Below, one piece after another: positions 43,213 through 52,774 of a stretch of DNA of 64,000 nt (its first letter is position 1; the number at the start of each line of letters is the position of its first letter). A program made the translations under genes and the position numbers. Under the pieces are notes generated by a model. The model was given only the letters and a program-made list of their open reading frames with translations, was not told where the DNA came from and ran no database searches. Source of the DNA: Helcococcus bovis. GTDB lineage: Bacteria > Bacillota > Clostridia > Tissierellales > Peptoniphilaceae. The stretch lies in the NCBI RefSeq assembly GCF_046035435.1, contig NZ_JBFNFH010000002.1. One strand, given 5' to 3'.

Positions 43213-45353
43213 ATATGTAGCACCCTTGAATTTATCTCTTTTGTTCTACCTTCATTCCAAAAATTTTCACCAAGATATCCACATGTTCTTCTTATTACTG
43301 TCAATTTATCCTTATTTTTATTTCCACAATTTGGGCATTCCCATTCGCCATCATTGTTTACAACTATTTCTCCATCAAATCCACATTCATGGCAATAATC
43401 TGATTTTGTGTTAAATTCAGCGTACATAATGTGGTCATAGATAAATCTAACCAAAGTTTCAACTGCTTCAATATTATTTGTCATATTTGGAATTTCTGCA
43501 TATGAAATCATACCACCAGTTGAAAGTTTTTGGAATTGTGATTCAAATTCAAATTTATCAAATACAGAAATATGTTCTCTGACATCAACATGATATGAAT
43601 TAATGTAATAACCTTTGTCAGTAACATCTTCAATGATTCCGAATCTTGCTCTATCAATTTTACAAAATCTATTAGTTAAACTTTCTGCAGGTGTCCCATA
43701 CAATGCAAAGCCAAGTTTAGTTTCTTTTTTCCATTTGTCACATGCTTCTCTTAATTTTGTTACAACTTTAAGTGCAAAATCTTTTCCTTCTTTTGTATGA
43801 GATGTCCCAGTAATTAACTTAGTTGCTTCATATACACCAATATATCCTAAGGAAATTGTTGCATATCCATTCTCTAAATATGAATCAATTTTTTCACCTT
43901 TTTCAAGTCTTGCAATTGCACCATATTGCCAATGTATTGGGGAAACATCAGATGTTGCTCCTTTTAATAATTCATATCTTAAAAGCAATGCTCTTTTTGC
44001 AAGTTCTAATCTTTTTTCTAAAATTTCAAAAAATTTATCTTCACTATGATTTGACAAAATAGCTATTTGAGGCAAATTTAAACTTACAACTCCCATATTA
44101 AATCTTCCATCAAATTGGTAATTTCCGTATTTATCTTTCCATGGACTTAAGAATGATCTACATCCCATTGGTCCGAACACATTTCCCTCATATAATTCTT
44201 TCATTTTTTTAGCAGATACATAATCAGGATACATTCTTTTTGCGGTACATTTTGCCGCTAATTTTGTTAAGTAATAATACTTCGAGTCTTCATGAACATT
44301 GTGTTCATCTAGTACATAGATTAACTTTGGAAATGCTGGAGTGACATAAACATCAGCTTCATTTTTTATTCCTTGCAATCTTTGACTAATTATTTCCTCT
44401 TGTATTAATGCTGCTTCTTTTTCAAATTCATACCCCGGTAAAAAATGCATAAATAATGTTACGAATGGAGCCTGTCCATTGGTTGTCATAAGGGTATTTA
44501 TCTGATATTGAATCGTCTGAATACCATCTTTGACTTCTTTTTTAGTTCTTTTCCAAGCAACTTTTTTAGCTTTTTCTATATCAAATTCGATACCATAAAT
44601 TTCTTGTTGCTCTTCTTTTACTAATTCTAAATATTTGTTGTATGATTTTCTTACGAATGGAGCAAGAATTGTGTCTATTCCATTTATACTTTGCCCACCA
44701 TACTGACCACTTGCAACTTGTGCTATGATTTGAGTTGTAACTGTACATGCAACTTGGAAACTTTTTGGGGAATCGATTTTCTTACCATTTACAACCGTAC
44801 CATTTGTAAGCATATCTTTTAAATTTATTAAGCAACAATTAAACATTGGTTGCATTATGTAGTCCATATCATGGAAATGAATTGCCCCCGTATCGTGAGC
44901 AAGTAATATGTCTGCTGGAATTAGCTTTCGTCTAGCAATATCCTTAGAAACTTCCCCAGCAATTAAGTCTCTTTGAGTACTTACAATTTTTGCATCTTTA
45001 TTTGAATTTTCATTAATGACTTCATCATTTGATTTATTCAAAATCCCCATTACATCATTATCAATCGTATTCATTTTACGCTTAAATTCTTGAACTGATC
45101 TATAGCTTTCATATGCCTTTGCAGTTGCAATATTTCCATATTTTATTAGTCTATAATACACTTCATCTTCTATACTATGAATCGTAATTGGTTTTCCCAT
45201 CTTCATCGCAATTTCTTCAATTTCATTTGCAATCTTCAATGCAAGACCTTCTTCAAAAATTCCAGTAAATGAATTCATTGCTTTTTCAATAGCGATTATG
45301 ATTTTTTCTTTATCAAATTTATCAATTAATCCATTTCTTTTTATTACTTCCAA
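43209..45353 (-). CDS. nrdD: Anaerobic (class III) ribonucleoside-triphosphate reductase
   Basis: 714 aa. N-terminal ATP-cone (EVIKRNGLIDKFDKEKIIIA), glycyl-radical catalytic barrel, a zinc site CHECG/CPNCG near 660 and 680, and the radical loop RRTCGYLG near the C-terminus carrying the glycine. It makes dNTPs without oxygen, consistent with an anaerobe. The start is a TTG at 45353 preceded by AAGGAGGG at good spacing. Two NrdR boxes lie upstream. Confidence 0.95.
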   Translation of the reverse strand: MEVIKRNGLIDKFDKEKIIIAIEKAMNSFTGIFEEGLALKIANEIEEIAMKMGKPITIHSIEDEVYYRLIKYGNIATAKAYESYRSVQEFKRKMNTIDNDVMGILNKSNDEVINENSNKDAKIVSTQRDLIAGEVSKDIARRKLIPADILLAHDTGAIHFHDMDYIMQPMFNCCLINLKDMLTNGTVVNGKKIDSPKSFQVACTVTTQIIAQVASGQYGGQSINGIDTILAPFVRKSYNKYLELVKEEQQEIYGIEFDIEKAKKVAWKRTKKEVKDGIQTIQYQINTLMTTNGQAPFVTLFMHFLPGYEFEKEAALIQEEIISQRLQGIKNEADVYVTPAFPKLIYVLDEHNVHEDSKYYYLTKLAAKCTAKRMYPDYVSAKKMKELYEGNVFGPMGCRSFLSPWKDKYGNYQFDGRFNMGVVSLNLPQIAILSNHSEDKFFEILEKRLELAKRALLLRYELLKGATSDVSPIHWQYGAIARLEKGEKIDSYLENGYATISLGYIGVYEATKLITGTSHTKEGKDFALKVVTKLREACDKWKKETKLGFALYGTPAESLTNRFCKIDRARFGIIEDVTDKGYYINSYHVDVREHISVFDKFEFESQFQKLSTGGMISYAEIPNMTNNIEAVETLVRFIYDHIMYAEFNTKSDYCHECGFDGEIVVNNDGEWECPNCGNKNKDKLTVIRRTCGYLGENFWNEGRTKEINSRVLHI

Positions 45354-45375
45354 AACACCCTCCTTTTCAACCTTT

Positions 45376-45423
45376 ACACTATATATAGTACTACAATTTC
45401 ATTTTAAATACAATAATTTGTGT
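45376..45423 (-). promoter_or_regulatory. Tandem NrdR boxes ahead of nrdDG
   Basis: Proximal box ACACTATATATAGTAC (45376-45391) nearly matches the NrdR palindrome ACACWATATATWGTGT. A weaker distal box (45408-45423, minus strand ACACAAATTATTGTAT) matches 13 of 16. They start 32 bp apart, the usual three helical turns. NrdR represses ribonucleotide reductase genes when dATP is high. Confidence 0.85.
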
Positions 45424-45452
45424 TTAATAAATAAAAATTTTAAAATAAAAGA

Positions 45453-45492
45453 GGCTAATGCAAAACAAATTTTTTAGTTATTTGCAACAGCC
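45453..45492 (-). terminator. Terminator after the small membrane protein gene
   Basis: On the minus strand GGCTGTTGCAAATAAC pairs with GTTTTGCATTAGCC (ggct/agcc and tgcaaa/tttgca cores), followed by a T-rich tract. Confidence 0.7.
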
Positions 45493-45520
45493 ACTTTTAA
45501 ATTTTTTAATATAAATCACT

Positions 45521-45913
45521 TTATTTTTTATAGTACTTTTCTATTAACCACCCAATTATAAAAATTATAAATATTAATAATATAACTGTAAAAATTGATA
45601 AACTAAATAAATAATAATTTAATTTTGTCATAAAAACTATAACTAAAGCTAATACTCCCATAACAAGAGCAATTTTATTAAGTTTATTATCAAATATTTT
45701 TTCTTTTAAATTTTTAAGTTTATCCGACATATAAAATACTGTAATTCCTGATATCATTAAAAATATTAACAACATCCCAACTGTTACTCTCATTTCATAT
45801 AAATTAATCGGTATAGGTGTAACAGCTAAATCCAATAATAATATTTCAAATAAAACTAATGCAAATGAATATAAAAATACACTTAAACTATTTAATTTTT
45901 TATTTTCTTTCAT
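45521..45913 (-). CDS. Small integral membrane protein, function unknown
   Basis: 130 aa with four hydrophobic segments (about 12-30, 41-62, 80-97, 101-123) and a basic end (KYYKK). Not recognised. It is about 55 bases downstream of the ABC-2 permease on the same strand and could belong to that unit. Confidence 0.65.
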   Translation of the reverse strand: MKENKKLNSLSVFLYSFALVLFEILLLDLAVTPIPINLYEMRVTVGMLLIFLMISGITVFYMSDKLKNLKEKIFDNKLNKIALVMGVLALVIVFMTKLNYYLFSLSIFTVILLIFIIFIIGWLIEKYYKK

Positions 45914-45968
45914 TAAAAACCCCTTATATGTTTTTTTTAATTATATCATTAAAGTTATTAATAAAAAA

Positions 45969-47090
45969 TTATTTCATTATATTTTTCTTCTTCCTTATCA
46001 AAATAGCAAATAGTATTGAAGTTATCGCAAACAATAGCAATATCAAGATTTCTTGCCATGCATTTAATATTGAAAAATTATTTTTATAAATCATATCGAT
46101 AATGTTCAAATAGTAATAATATGGAAATATTTTCGAAAAATTAATAATTCCTGAACTTAAAAATTCTCTTGGAATCATTATGCCTGATAAGAATGCAAAT
46201 CCCATTCCTATCATTTGATTTATAGCATTTATTACTTGAAATTTATTTGTTATTGAAATCAAAAGGTTTGCAAAGCCAATTGCTGGAAATATTAGTAAAT
46301 ACAGGTTAAAAATATACGGCAAACATTTTGCAAAATATTCTTTTCCAATAAATAAAAATGGAATTAATATTATCAGTATTAATGCAATTATCGACACTAA
46401 CACCTGCCCAAGTGATGTTTCAAATATAAATCTCGCATCAGTTTTTGCAGAAATTTTGAATCTTTGCATAATATTGTTTTTAATAAATGAATTCATACTT
46501 AATGAAATTATTGAAAATACAACTGTAAATAACACAAATGCAGCCATCTTAAAGTAAATGGACAACCACAAATCAGTTGACTTATTTTGATTTTCTCCAT
46601 AATTTTCAATATTAACATTAGTATTATTCAGCATTTCTAATACTTTAGAAGTATTAAGTTTATCATTTTCTGCTAAAGCATTTGCATAAACCATGAACTT
46701 ATTTGCTTCATTTTTAATCAAAATTCCAGAATGATTTTTAGGACTTGATAGAAAAGTAATAGCTTCTTTTTTTGCCAAAATATTTTTTTCAAAGTCTGAA
46801 TTTATGATTATAGCTACACCATATTTACTAATAAATAAATCTTTTTTCGCTGTGTTTTCATCAAATTTATCTAGTTTCACATTATTTTTCATCGATAAAT
46901 ATTTTATTAAATCCTTAGAAGATTGTGAATTTGAAAGATCATTTATCCCGATATTCAACCTGCTTAAACTTATATCTTCATTACCAGTTTGTGAAAATAT
47001 CAATGTCATAAAAGTAAATATAGCAATATATGAAATTAATATAAATTTATATTTTAATGCAACTTTTAAATACGCCTTAAATACTTTCAT
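45969..47090 (-). CDS. ABC-2 type exporter permease, second subunit
   Basis: 373 aa. One N-terminal membrane helix (about 15-32), an extracytoplasmic loop of about 140 residues, then five helices from residue 180 on, the ABC-2/YhgE-like plan. The C-terminus ends with a basic tail (RKKKNIMK). It overlaps its partner by 14 bases. With the partner and the ATPase it forms a three-gene exporter whose substrate is unknown. Confidence 0.82.
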   Translation of the reverse strand: MKVFKAYLKVALKYKFILISYIAIFTFMTLIFSQTGNEDISLSRLNIGINDLSNSQSSKDLIKYLSMKNNVKLDKFDENTAKKDLFISKYGVAIIINSDFEKNILAKKEAITFLSSPKNHSGILIKNEANKFMVYANALAENDKLNTSKVLEMLNNTNVNIENYGENQNKSTDLWLSIYFKMAAFVLFTVVFSIISLSMNSFIKNNIMQRFKISAKTDARFIFETSLGQVLVSIIALILIILIPFLFIGKEYFAKCLPYIFNLYLLIFPAIGFANLLISITNKFQVINAINQMIGMGFAFLSGIMIPREFLSSGIINFSKIFPYYYYLNIIDMIYKNNFSILNAWQEILILLLFAITSILFAILIRKKKNIMK

Positions 47091-48147
47091 AACACCCCCT
47101 ATTCATAAATACGAATGAAATTGAAAGAATAACTAACGATGAAACAAGCATAAGTCCAACATTTTCATACAAAATTTTAGTATCATTTAATACATTCACC
47201 CCATAAAGTGCATCCATTCCCAATGCAACTGGATTAATTTTTGATATAAATGGAACAGCCCCTTCAATTACTGATTTCATTTGATTATTCATCATACCTG
47301 TTAAAAATGCTAAAAATAGATAAATTCCTACACCTAAACCTGTTTTCGCATTTAAGCTTAATTTATTTGTAACAGAAATTAATGCTCCTAAAGATAAGCC
47401 TAAAATATTTGCTGAAATTAAAATAATTGCAGTATATGGTAAGTTTTGTATAATAGATATGCCGTAAATATAAGTAATTACAAGAATTAGCAATATATTA
47501 GAAAATATATTTACTAAGAATCCAAGAACAAATGGTACAAATAATTTATTATATTTGCTTATAGGTGAAACACTTACTCTTGCACCAAATGCTGACAAAT
47601 TTCCTTGATATAACGAATAAATTTGACAAGTCATAAAATACCCATAAATCATGTACATTGCAAGAAGTGAGTACATAAAAAATTTAATTGGACTTACTTC
47701 TGCATTCTTACTTGAAAAATAATTTGCATTGAAGTCATATTTTTCAATAGGAATATTTAAGTTTTGCATTTCTTTAATTTGTCGCACAACCGATTCAACT
47801 ACATTAACCTTAAACGTGTAATTTACAGTGTTTGAACAAGTTTTAATATTTAGTTTTTCATCTACAAATGCATCTATTTTATTATTTTTTAGCGAAGAAT
47901 TTTCTTCTCCTTTTTTTATATCTAATAAATTAAAAATATCAACTTGCTTGAAAATATAGCTATATTCATTTTTAGAATCTAACCCTACATTTATTTTTGA
48001 TGCACTTTCTTTTCCAATGCTATTTAATGAAAAATAGAAAAATGATGATAAAATTATCGGATAAAGAATTATCCAAAATAGGACATCCTTATCTACAAAT
48101 ACTGATTTTACTAAATATTTTAAATTATGCATGAAATTTTTCATCAT
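47077..48147 (-). CDS. ABC-2 type exporter permease, first subunit
   Basis: 356 aa with the same plan as the following gene: one N-terminal helix (WIILYPIILSSFFYFSL), a large outside loop, then five C-terminal helices (for example MYSLLAMYMIYGYFMTCQIY near 165). It overlaps the ATPase gene by 4 bases, so all three are coupled. Confidence 0.82.
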   Translation of the reverse strand: MMKNFMHNLKYLVKSVFVDKDVLFWIILYPIILSSFFYFSLNSIGKESASKINVGLDSKNEYSYIFKQVDIFNLLDIKKGEENSSLKNNKIDAFVDEKLNIKTCSNTVNYTFKVNVVESVVRQIKEMQNLNIPIEKYDFNANYFSSKNAEVSPIKFFMYSLLAMYMIYGYFMTCQIYSLYQGNLSAFGARVSVSPISKYNKLFVPFVLGFLVNIFSNILLILVITYIYGISIIQNLPYTAIILISANILGLSLGALISVTNKLSLNAKTGLGVGIYLFLAFLTGMMNNQMKSVIEGAVPFISKINPVALGMDALYGVNVLNDTKILYENVGLMLVSSLVILSISFVFMNRGCYESI

Positions 48148-49079
48148 TCTCTCAACTCCTTACCTGTAAGTTCAAGAAACACATCATTTAGTGAAGGTAA
48201 TTCATTAAAAATCTCTAAATATCCATATTTTTTATCATTAATATAGTTAATCACATTAACCAAGTTATTTTCTAATTTTGAAAATGTAATTTGATATTTA
48301 TTTTCATCAATTTGTTCAACATTACTTACCCAAGATAAATTTTCCAACTCAGTTTGAATGTTTTCATAATATTTATCAAAAACAATTGTAACCTTATCTT
48401 TAATTGCAATCATGTGTTTTAATTCAGCACTTGTTCCTTTTACAATCGATTTACCTTTATCCATAATTACAATTTCATCACAAATTTTATCAACTTCTTC
48501 TAAATAATGACTGGTATAAATTATTGTAGCACCATTTTCATTTAATTTTTTAATATTATCCAATATAAAATTTCTACTTTGAGCATCTACTGCAACTGTA
48601 GGCTCATCTAAAAATAGCAACTTAGGTTTATGAGAAATTCCACATGCAATATTCAATCTTCTTTTTAATCCACCTGATAATTTTTTAGGATAAAATTTTC
48701 TAAATTTTTCCAATCCTACAAATTTAATCGCTTCATTTACATATTCTTTTATAGTTTTTGAATCATTTATGTAAAGACCACAAAAATATGAAATATTATC
48801 TTCAACAGTAAGTTCATCTAAAAAAGCTAATTCTTGAGGTACTATACCAATTTTTCTCTTTATCCCATAACTATTATCTTTTAACTTTTCATCAAATACT
48901 TTTATTTCGCCTTTATTATATTTTAACAATCCTAAAACAGTGTTAATTACAGTAGTTTTTCCAGAACCGTTTGGCCCAAGTAATCCAAGTATTTGTCCTT
49001 CTTTCACTTCTAAATTAAAATGGTCTAAAGCAACCAAATCTTCATATCTTTTAACTAAATTTTCAACTTTTATTATCAT
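48144..49079 (-). CDS. ABC-2 type exporter ATP-binding protein
   Basis: 312 aa from the ATG at 49079, with AGGAGGAG upstream; the longer reading frame to 49118 has no ribosome site. Walker A GPNGSGKTT near 37, signature LSGGLKRRLNIA near 137, Walker B LLFLDEPTVAVD and switch His in TSHYLEEVD, typical of the CcmA/daunorubicin-type exporters. The C-terminal 80 residues form the usual extra domain. Divergent from the two-component genes, which probably control it. Confidence 0.87.
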   Translation of the reverse strand: MIIKVENLVKRYEDLVALDHFNLEVKEGQILGLLGPNGSGKTTVINTVLGLLKYNKGEIKVFDEKLKDNSYGIKRKIGIVPQELAFLDELTVEDNISYFCGLYINDSKTIKEYVNEAIKFVGLEKFRKFYPKKLSGGLKRRLNIACGISHKPKLLFLDEPTVAVDAQSRNFILDNIKKLNENGATIIYTSHYLEEVDKICDEIVIMDKGKSIVKGTSAELKHMIAIKDKVTIVFDKYYENIQTELENLSWVSNVEQIDENKYQITFSKLENNLVNVINYINDKKYGYLEIFNELPSLNDVFLELTGKELRE

Positions 49080-49171
49080 TTTTCTCCTCCTAATGATAAA
49101 ATAACATATAAGATACATTTACATAAGTAAAAAATGTAATTAAATAATGTGACAAATGTAATGGAGACTTT
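49080..49171. promoter_or_regulatory. Divergent control region of exporter and two-component system
   Basis: 92 bases between the divergent start codons. ACATTTAC-ATAA-GTAAAAAATGT (about 49117-49139) is an imperfect inverted repeat and ACAAATGT/ACATTT motifs recur, so a response-regulator site is possible. No clear -35/-10 pair stood out. Confidence 0.4.
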
Positions 49172-50233
49172 ATGAAAAAGCTAATAGATAATTTTTTAAT
49201 ATTAAGTTCAATAATTTTTATATTATTTACATTCCAAATTTTTACATTGGATAATAAATTTATGATTTTACTATTAATTTCTCTTTCATTAAATTTTTTC
49301 ATTATGTTGTTGAATTACAAAATGGCTAAAATCATTGTATTTGCAATATTTCTAATATATTCAACTTACAATATTAATGCATTGTATTTTACCCCAATTT
49401 TAGTTTTTAATTTATTTGAAGAATTTAATAATAAATTATTACTTTTAATTTCGTTACCTATTTGCTTTTTTGATTTCAAAATATATGCAGTAATAGGATT
49501 TTCGTATTATTTATTTATTCAAAATATAAATTTAGAAAAGATATATTCAAAATATATGAAAACTAGGGACGAATACGCAGAACAAAATATAATTTTAAGG
49601 AATGAGAAACTAAATTTACTAAAAAAATCTGAACGTGACAAGCAACTTTCAATCTTTCATGAAAGAGAAAGAATCGCAAAAACTTTACATGAATCAATTG
49701 GTCACACAGTTTCTGCAAGCATAATACAAATAGAAGCAATTAAAGTAATTTCAACCGATGAAAATGTTACAAAGCAATTAAACTCATTGCAGAATAATCT
49801 TAAAACAGGTATGAACGAAATCAGAGAAGCACTTCACAACTTGAAAAATCAAAGCATTGATTTAGAGAAAAAAGTCTTAGAGTTACTTGAAAATTCCAGA
49901 TTTGAAAATAATAAAATTAATATTTTAAACTGTGAAAATCTGAATATGAACTTAAAATTTGATATAATTTCGATTGTTAAAGAGTCGATCACAAACGCCT
50001 TGAAATATTCGAATGCTGATTTTATGAGCATTAGCATTATTAATAATCAAAAATATATTTCAATAAACATTTCAGACAATGGAATTAATTTTGTAGACAT
50101 TTCACAAATAAAAAAGGGTATTGGCTTAATTTCAATAAAAGAGATAGTTGATTTTTACAATGGAAATTTAAATATTTCATACAATAATGGATTTAATATC
50201 CATATTATACTAATGGAGAACATACATGACTAA
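49172..50233 (+). CDS. Sensor histidine kinase (NarL/LiaS-DesK class)
   Basis: 353 aa. Four or five membrane helices in the first 125 residues with almost no outside loop, then a coiled coil and the HisKA_3 box FHERERIAKTLHESIGH near 163, whose His in LHESIGH is phosphorylated. A HATPase domain follows with N-box IVKESITNALKYSN near 269 and G-box DNGINFVDISQIKKGIGL. Membrane-embedded sensors of this shape often detect envelope stress or peptides. Overlaps the regulator gene by 8 bases. Confidence 0.9.
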   Translation: MKKLIDNFLILSSIIFILFTFQIFTLDNKFMILLLISLSLNFFIMLLNYKMAKIIVFAIFLIYSTYNINALYFTPILVFNLFEEFNNKLLLLISLPICFFDFKIYAVIGFSYYLFIQNINLEKIYSKYMKTRDEYAEQNIILRNEKLNLLKKSERDKQLSIFHERERIAKTLHESIGHTVSASIIQIEAIKVISTDENVTKQLNSLQNNLKTGMNEIREALHNLKNQSIDLEKKVLELLENSRFENNKINILNCENLNMNLKFDIISIVKESITNALKYSNADFMSISIINNQKYISINISDNGINFVDISQIKKGIGLISIKEIVDFYNGNLNISYNNGFNIHIILMENIHD

Positions 50234-50834
50234 AATTATACTTATTGATGATGACAAATTAATATGTGATTCACTTAAAATTATTTTAGAATCTAAAGGT
50301 TACGAGGTGTCCGGTATATCCCATAACGGCATCGATGGATTTGATTTATTTGAAAATACACATCCCGATCTAGTCCTTATGGATATAAGAATGAAAGAGC
50401 AAAACGGCATAGAAACCAGTGAAAAAATCTTAAAAAAATATCCTGATGCAAAAATATTACTTTTGACCACATTTAAGGACGAGGAATACATAACCCGTGC
50501 AATATCAAATGGAGTAAAAGGTTACATTCTAAAAGACAATTTTTCATCTTTATTGTCAAGTATTGAAACTGTACTTAGTGGAAATATCGTATTTGATAGT
50601 GAAGTTGTCCAAAGCATTTCAATTCATAAAAAATCTGATGTAACTATTGAAAATATCAATCAAAAAGAAATGGAAATAATCAAATTAGTTGCTGAAGGAC
50701 TAAATAATAAAGAAATAGCAGATAAATTATTTTTAAGTCAGGGAACTGTAAGAAATTATCTTTCTACGATATTAGATAAATTGAATTTAAGAGATAGAAC
50801 TCAACTTGCTATTTATTATTTGAATAATAAATAA
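50226..50834 (+). CDS. Response regulator, NarL/LuxR family
   Basis: 202 aa. Receiver domain with IDDDKL near 6, phospho-acceptor Asp in DLVLMDIRMKEQNG near 53 and the conserved Lys in YILKDN near 100. The LuxR-type helix-turn-helix is at the C-terminus (EIIKLVAEGLNNKEIADKLF, then SQGTVRNYLS). Pairs with the kinase upstream and probably regulates the divergent ABC-2 exporter. Confidence 0.93.
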   Translation: MTKIILIDDDKLICDSLKIILESKGYEVSGISHNGIDGFDLFENTHPDLVLMDIRMKEQNGIETSEKILKKYPDAKILLLTTFKDEEYITRAISNGVKGYILKDNFSSLLSSIETVLSGNIVFDSEVVQSISIHKKSDVTIENINQKEMEIIKLVAEGLNNKEIADKLFLSQGTVRNYLSTILDKLNLRDRTQLAIYYLNNK

Positions 50835-50876
50835 GTAAAATTATATTAAAAATAAATATTTTTATTATTAAAAAAT

Positions 50877-50913
50877 GAGAATTAGAAGTCATAAATTCAG
50901 ACTTCTAATTCTC
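50877..50913. terminator. Terminator between convergent genes
   Basis: Perfect 14-bp stem GAGAATTAGAAGTC/GACTTCTAATTCTC. The minus-strand 3' side is T-rich (ATTTTTTAATA), so it mainly ends the lipoprotein gene at 50926. Confidence 0.85.
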
Positions 50914-50925
50914 TCAACCATTTTA

Positions 50926-51327
50926 CTATATTTCCAATTCATCATTTAACAAATTGTGTAATTCTATTAATGAATCTACCTTTACCTTTGAATTATACTG
51001 ATATTTATTATCTTCTTTTATAATTCTTATATGCTTTTTTGAAACTTCAAAAGTAAAATTATCAAATATTATAGTCGGACTGTTTCCTTTTAATGATTCG
51101 TAACTCACTTTTTTAAAATTGCTCTCATTTAAATTGTTTATCAATTTTTGAACTTTATCCTTAAAGTCTTTTGATAAAATATCTTTTTTTACTCTAGCTC
51201 CTTCAGACTCAATAGATATTATATTAGAATAATCTTTAATATCTATACCAAATTTATAATTTCTATTACATCCAACAAGAACTATAGTCATAAATATAAA
51301 CATTATTAATATATTTTTAATTTTCAT
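50926..51327 (-). CDS. Lipoprotein of the protease locus, possible inhibitor or partner
   Basis: 133 aa. Lipobox VLVGC (Cys20), then a small charged domain (SIESEGARVKKDILSKDFKD, IIFDNFTFEVSKKHIRI). The family is not recognised. Its ATG overlaps the stop of the staphopain-like protease (ATGA). In staphylococci the staphopain genes are followed by small staphostatin inhibitors. The position is the same, but staphostatins are cytosolic and this is a lipoprotein, so an inhibitor role is only a hypothesis. Confidence 0.65.
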   Translation of the reverse strand: MKIKNILIMFIFMTIVLVGCNRNYKFGIDIKDYSNIISIESEGARVKKDILSKDFKDKVQKLINNLNESNFKKVSYESLKGNSPTIIFDNFTFEVSKKHIRIIKEDNKYQYNSKVKVDSLIELHNLLNDELEI

Positions 51328-52369
51328 TTTATTTTACCTATATTTTTAATATACCCTGCATTCCATTTGTATACAGTAGAACTTTTTGTATTTATCAATT
51401 TAGAATCCATATCCATATATTGTGTAAAATTATACCATGGATTCCAAAAAGAATATGTATTATTGGTGTTGTTATACCCAAAAATTACTAATGCATGTTG
51501 GCCATTAGAAGATGTATTAGTACCTCCTATAAGAATATATCTATTCTTATAATATATTTGTTCTATAACCTCTCCTTTAAATAAATATCCTGAGTCCTTT
51601 GCGTCATTAGAAAAGTTGTAATTATTTAAATAACTTGACAATTCTTTAAATGATACTCCATCTTCATAATTAAAATAAGAAGATATTGTTTCTGGAGTAT
51701 GCCAATTGTATCCTAAATTATATAGTATATTAGATAAAGCATAAGAATAACATCTACTTTTACCAGAAGGCTGAATATATTTTATATCAAAATTTAACAC
51801 ATACCCTGATGGACTTCTCAAAGAAACAAAATTTTTATCGTACTTAATATTTTCATTACCATTCAAAATTACTAATTCATTAGTATTTATTTTTTTATTA
51901 TAAATAATATTTTTTTGTTCATTTAAGCTATAAGCTCTTTTACCTATTATTCCCCACAAATCATCATCAAAAGTTGTTAAAATCAAAGGATTATTTATAT
52001 TAGTAAAATATTTTAACTTGTCTAATTGTTCGGAATATGCTTTAGAATAAATTCCACTAGTTTCTCCTTCAAAAGTTGAAACTAAAAAAGTTGAAACTAT
52101 TTTATTATTTAAATATATTGGAAATAAAGTTCTTTCTTGATTATCATTATTAATGATATTTATTCCTCTACCTACCTTAAATTTGTAATATAATTCATAA
52201 TCTCTACTAGATAAAACAAATCTATATATATTCTTTTTAACATAATCATTATGTAATTCATTTTGTTTTGTAAATATATACATAGTATTATCAGCGTAAG
52301 AAAATGATACATTTAAGAAAAAAACAACTATACTAAAAAATATAATTAAAAATCTTAATTTTTTCTCAT
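51324..52369 (-). pseudogene. Staphopain-like (C47) cysteine protease with frameshift in the signal peptide
   Basis: From 52283 down the frame is open (319 aa) with papain-like C47 features. The Gln/Cys region is QPSGKSRCYSYALSNIL near 170 (Cys nucleophile), the catalytic His is in GQHALVIFGY near 263, and the Asn is in FWNPWYN near 280, like staphopain's WNPW. No good start lies near 52283. A ribosome site (AGGAG) and ATG at 52369 begin MRK but run into TAA. One extra A in the A6 tract (52359-52364) would give a perfect signal peptide, MRKKLRFLIIFFSIVVFFLN and on to FSYA, fused in frame. So: a frameshifted gene, a phase-variable tract, or slippage. Confidence 0.78.
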
Positions 52370-52411
52370 AATTTTTGCTCCTATAATATATAACTTCGTT
52401 TTCTAATAATA

Positions 52412-52435
52412 TTAAATTCCATTAATATTAAACAT
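52412..52435 (-). other. Seven-codon open frame with strong ribosome site
   Basis: GGAGGTG eight bases ahead of an ATG encodes MFNINGI then stop, in the leader of the protease gene. It could be a leader peptide or a chance frame. Confidence 0.2.
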
Positions 52436-52600
52436 TGGAAACACCTCCATTATTTCTTTTTTTAAATTATAAATTATTTTTTTGTGTTCGTCAATCGATT
52501 TCAAATTATGGTTTAATATTTGAATAAACTCTCTAAAGATCAAAAATATAAATATAAATATAACTCTGTTAAATTATTTGTTATGTTCATATGTAATTAA

Positions 52601-52662
52601 TTTCCAATTATTGTAAGAAATTTCCAAAATATTGTAATAAATTTCCAAAATATTGTAATAAA
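52601..52662. repeat. Three tandem 20-21 bp repeats
   Basis: Unit TTTCCAAAATATTGTAATAAA occurs twice exactly (52621-52641, 52642-52662), preceded by a diverged 20-bp unit (52601-52620). It lies well upstream of the protease gene; a protein-binding role is possible. Confidence 0.7.
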
Positions 52663-52774
52663 TTTATTCATTTGTAAAATATAAATTAATAATCAAAAAA
52701 ATATTACAAAAAAGTATTATAAGTTTTATTTATCCCCGTAAATGTGTATAATTACTTACTACATATATATTTAC

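Noticed and set aside
50300..50491. Minus-strand open frame inside the response regulator gene
   Set aside because: Antisense shadow of a clearly conserved receiver domain with no start signals.
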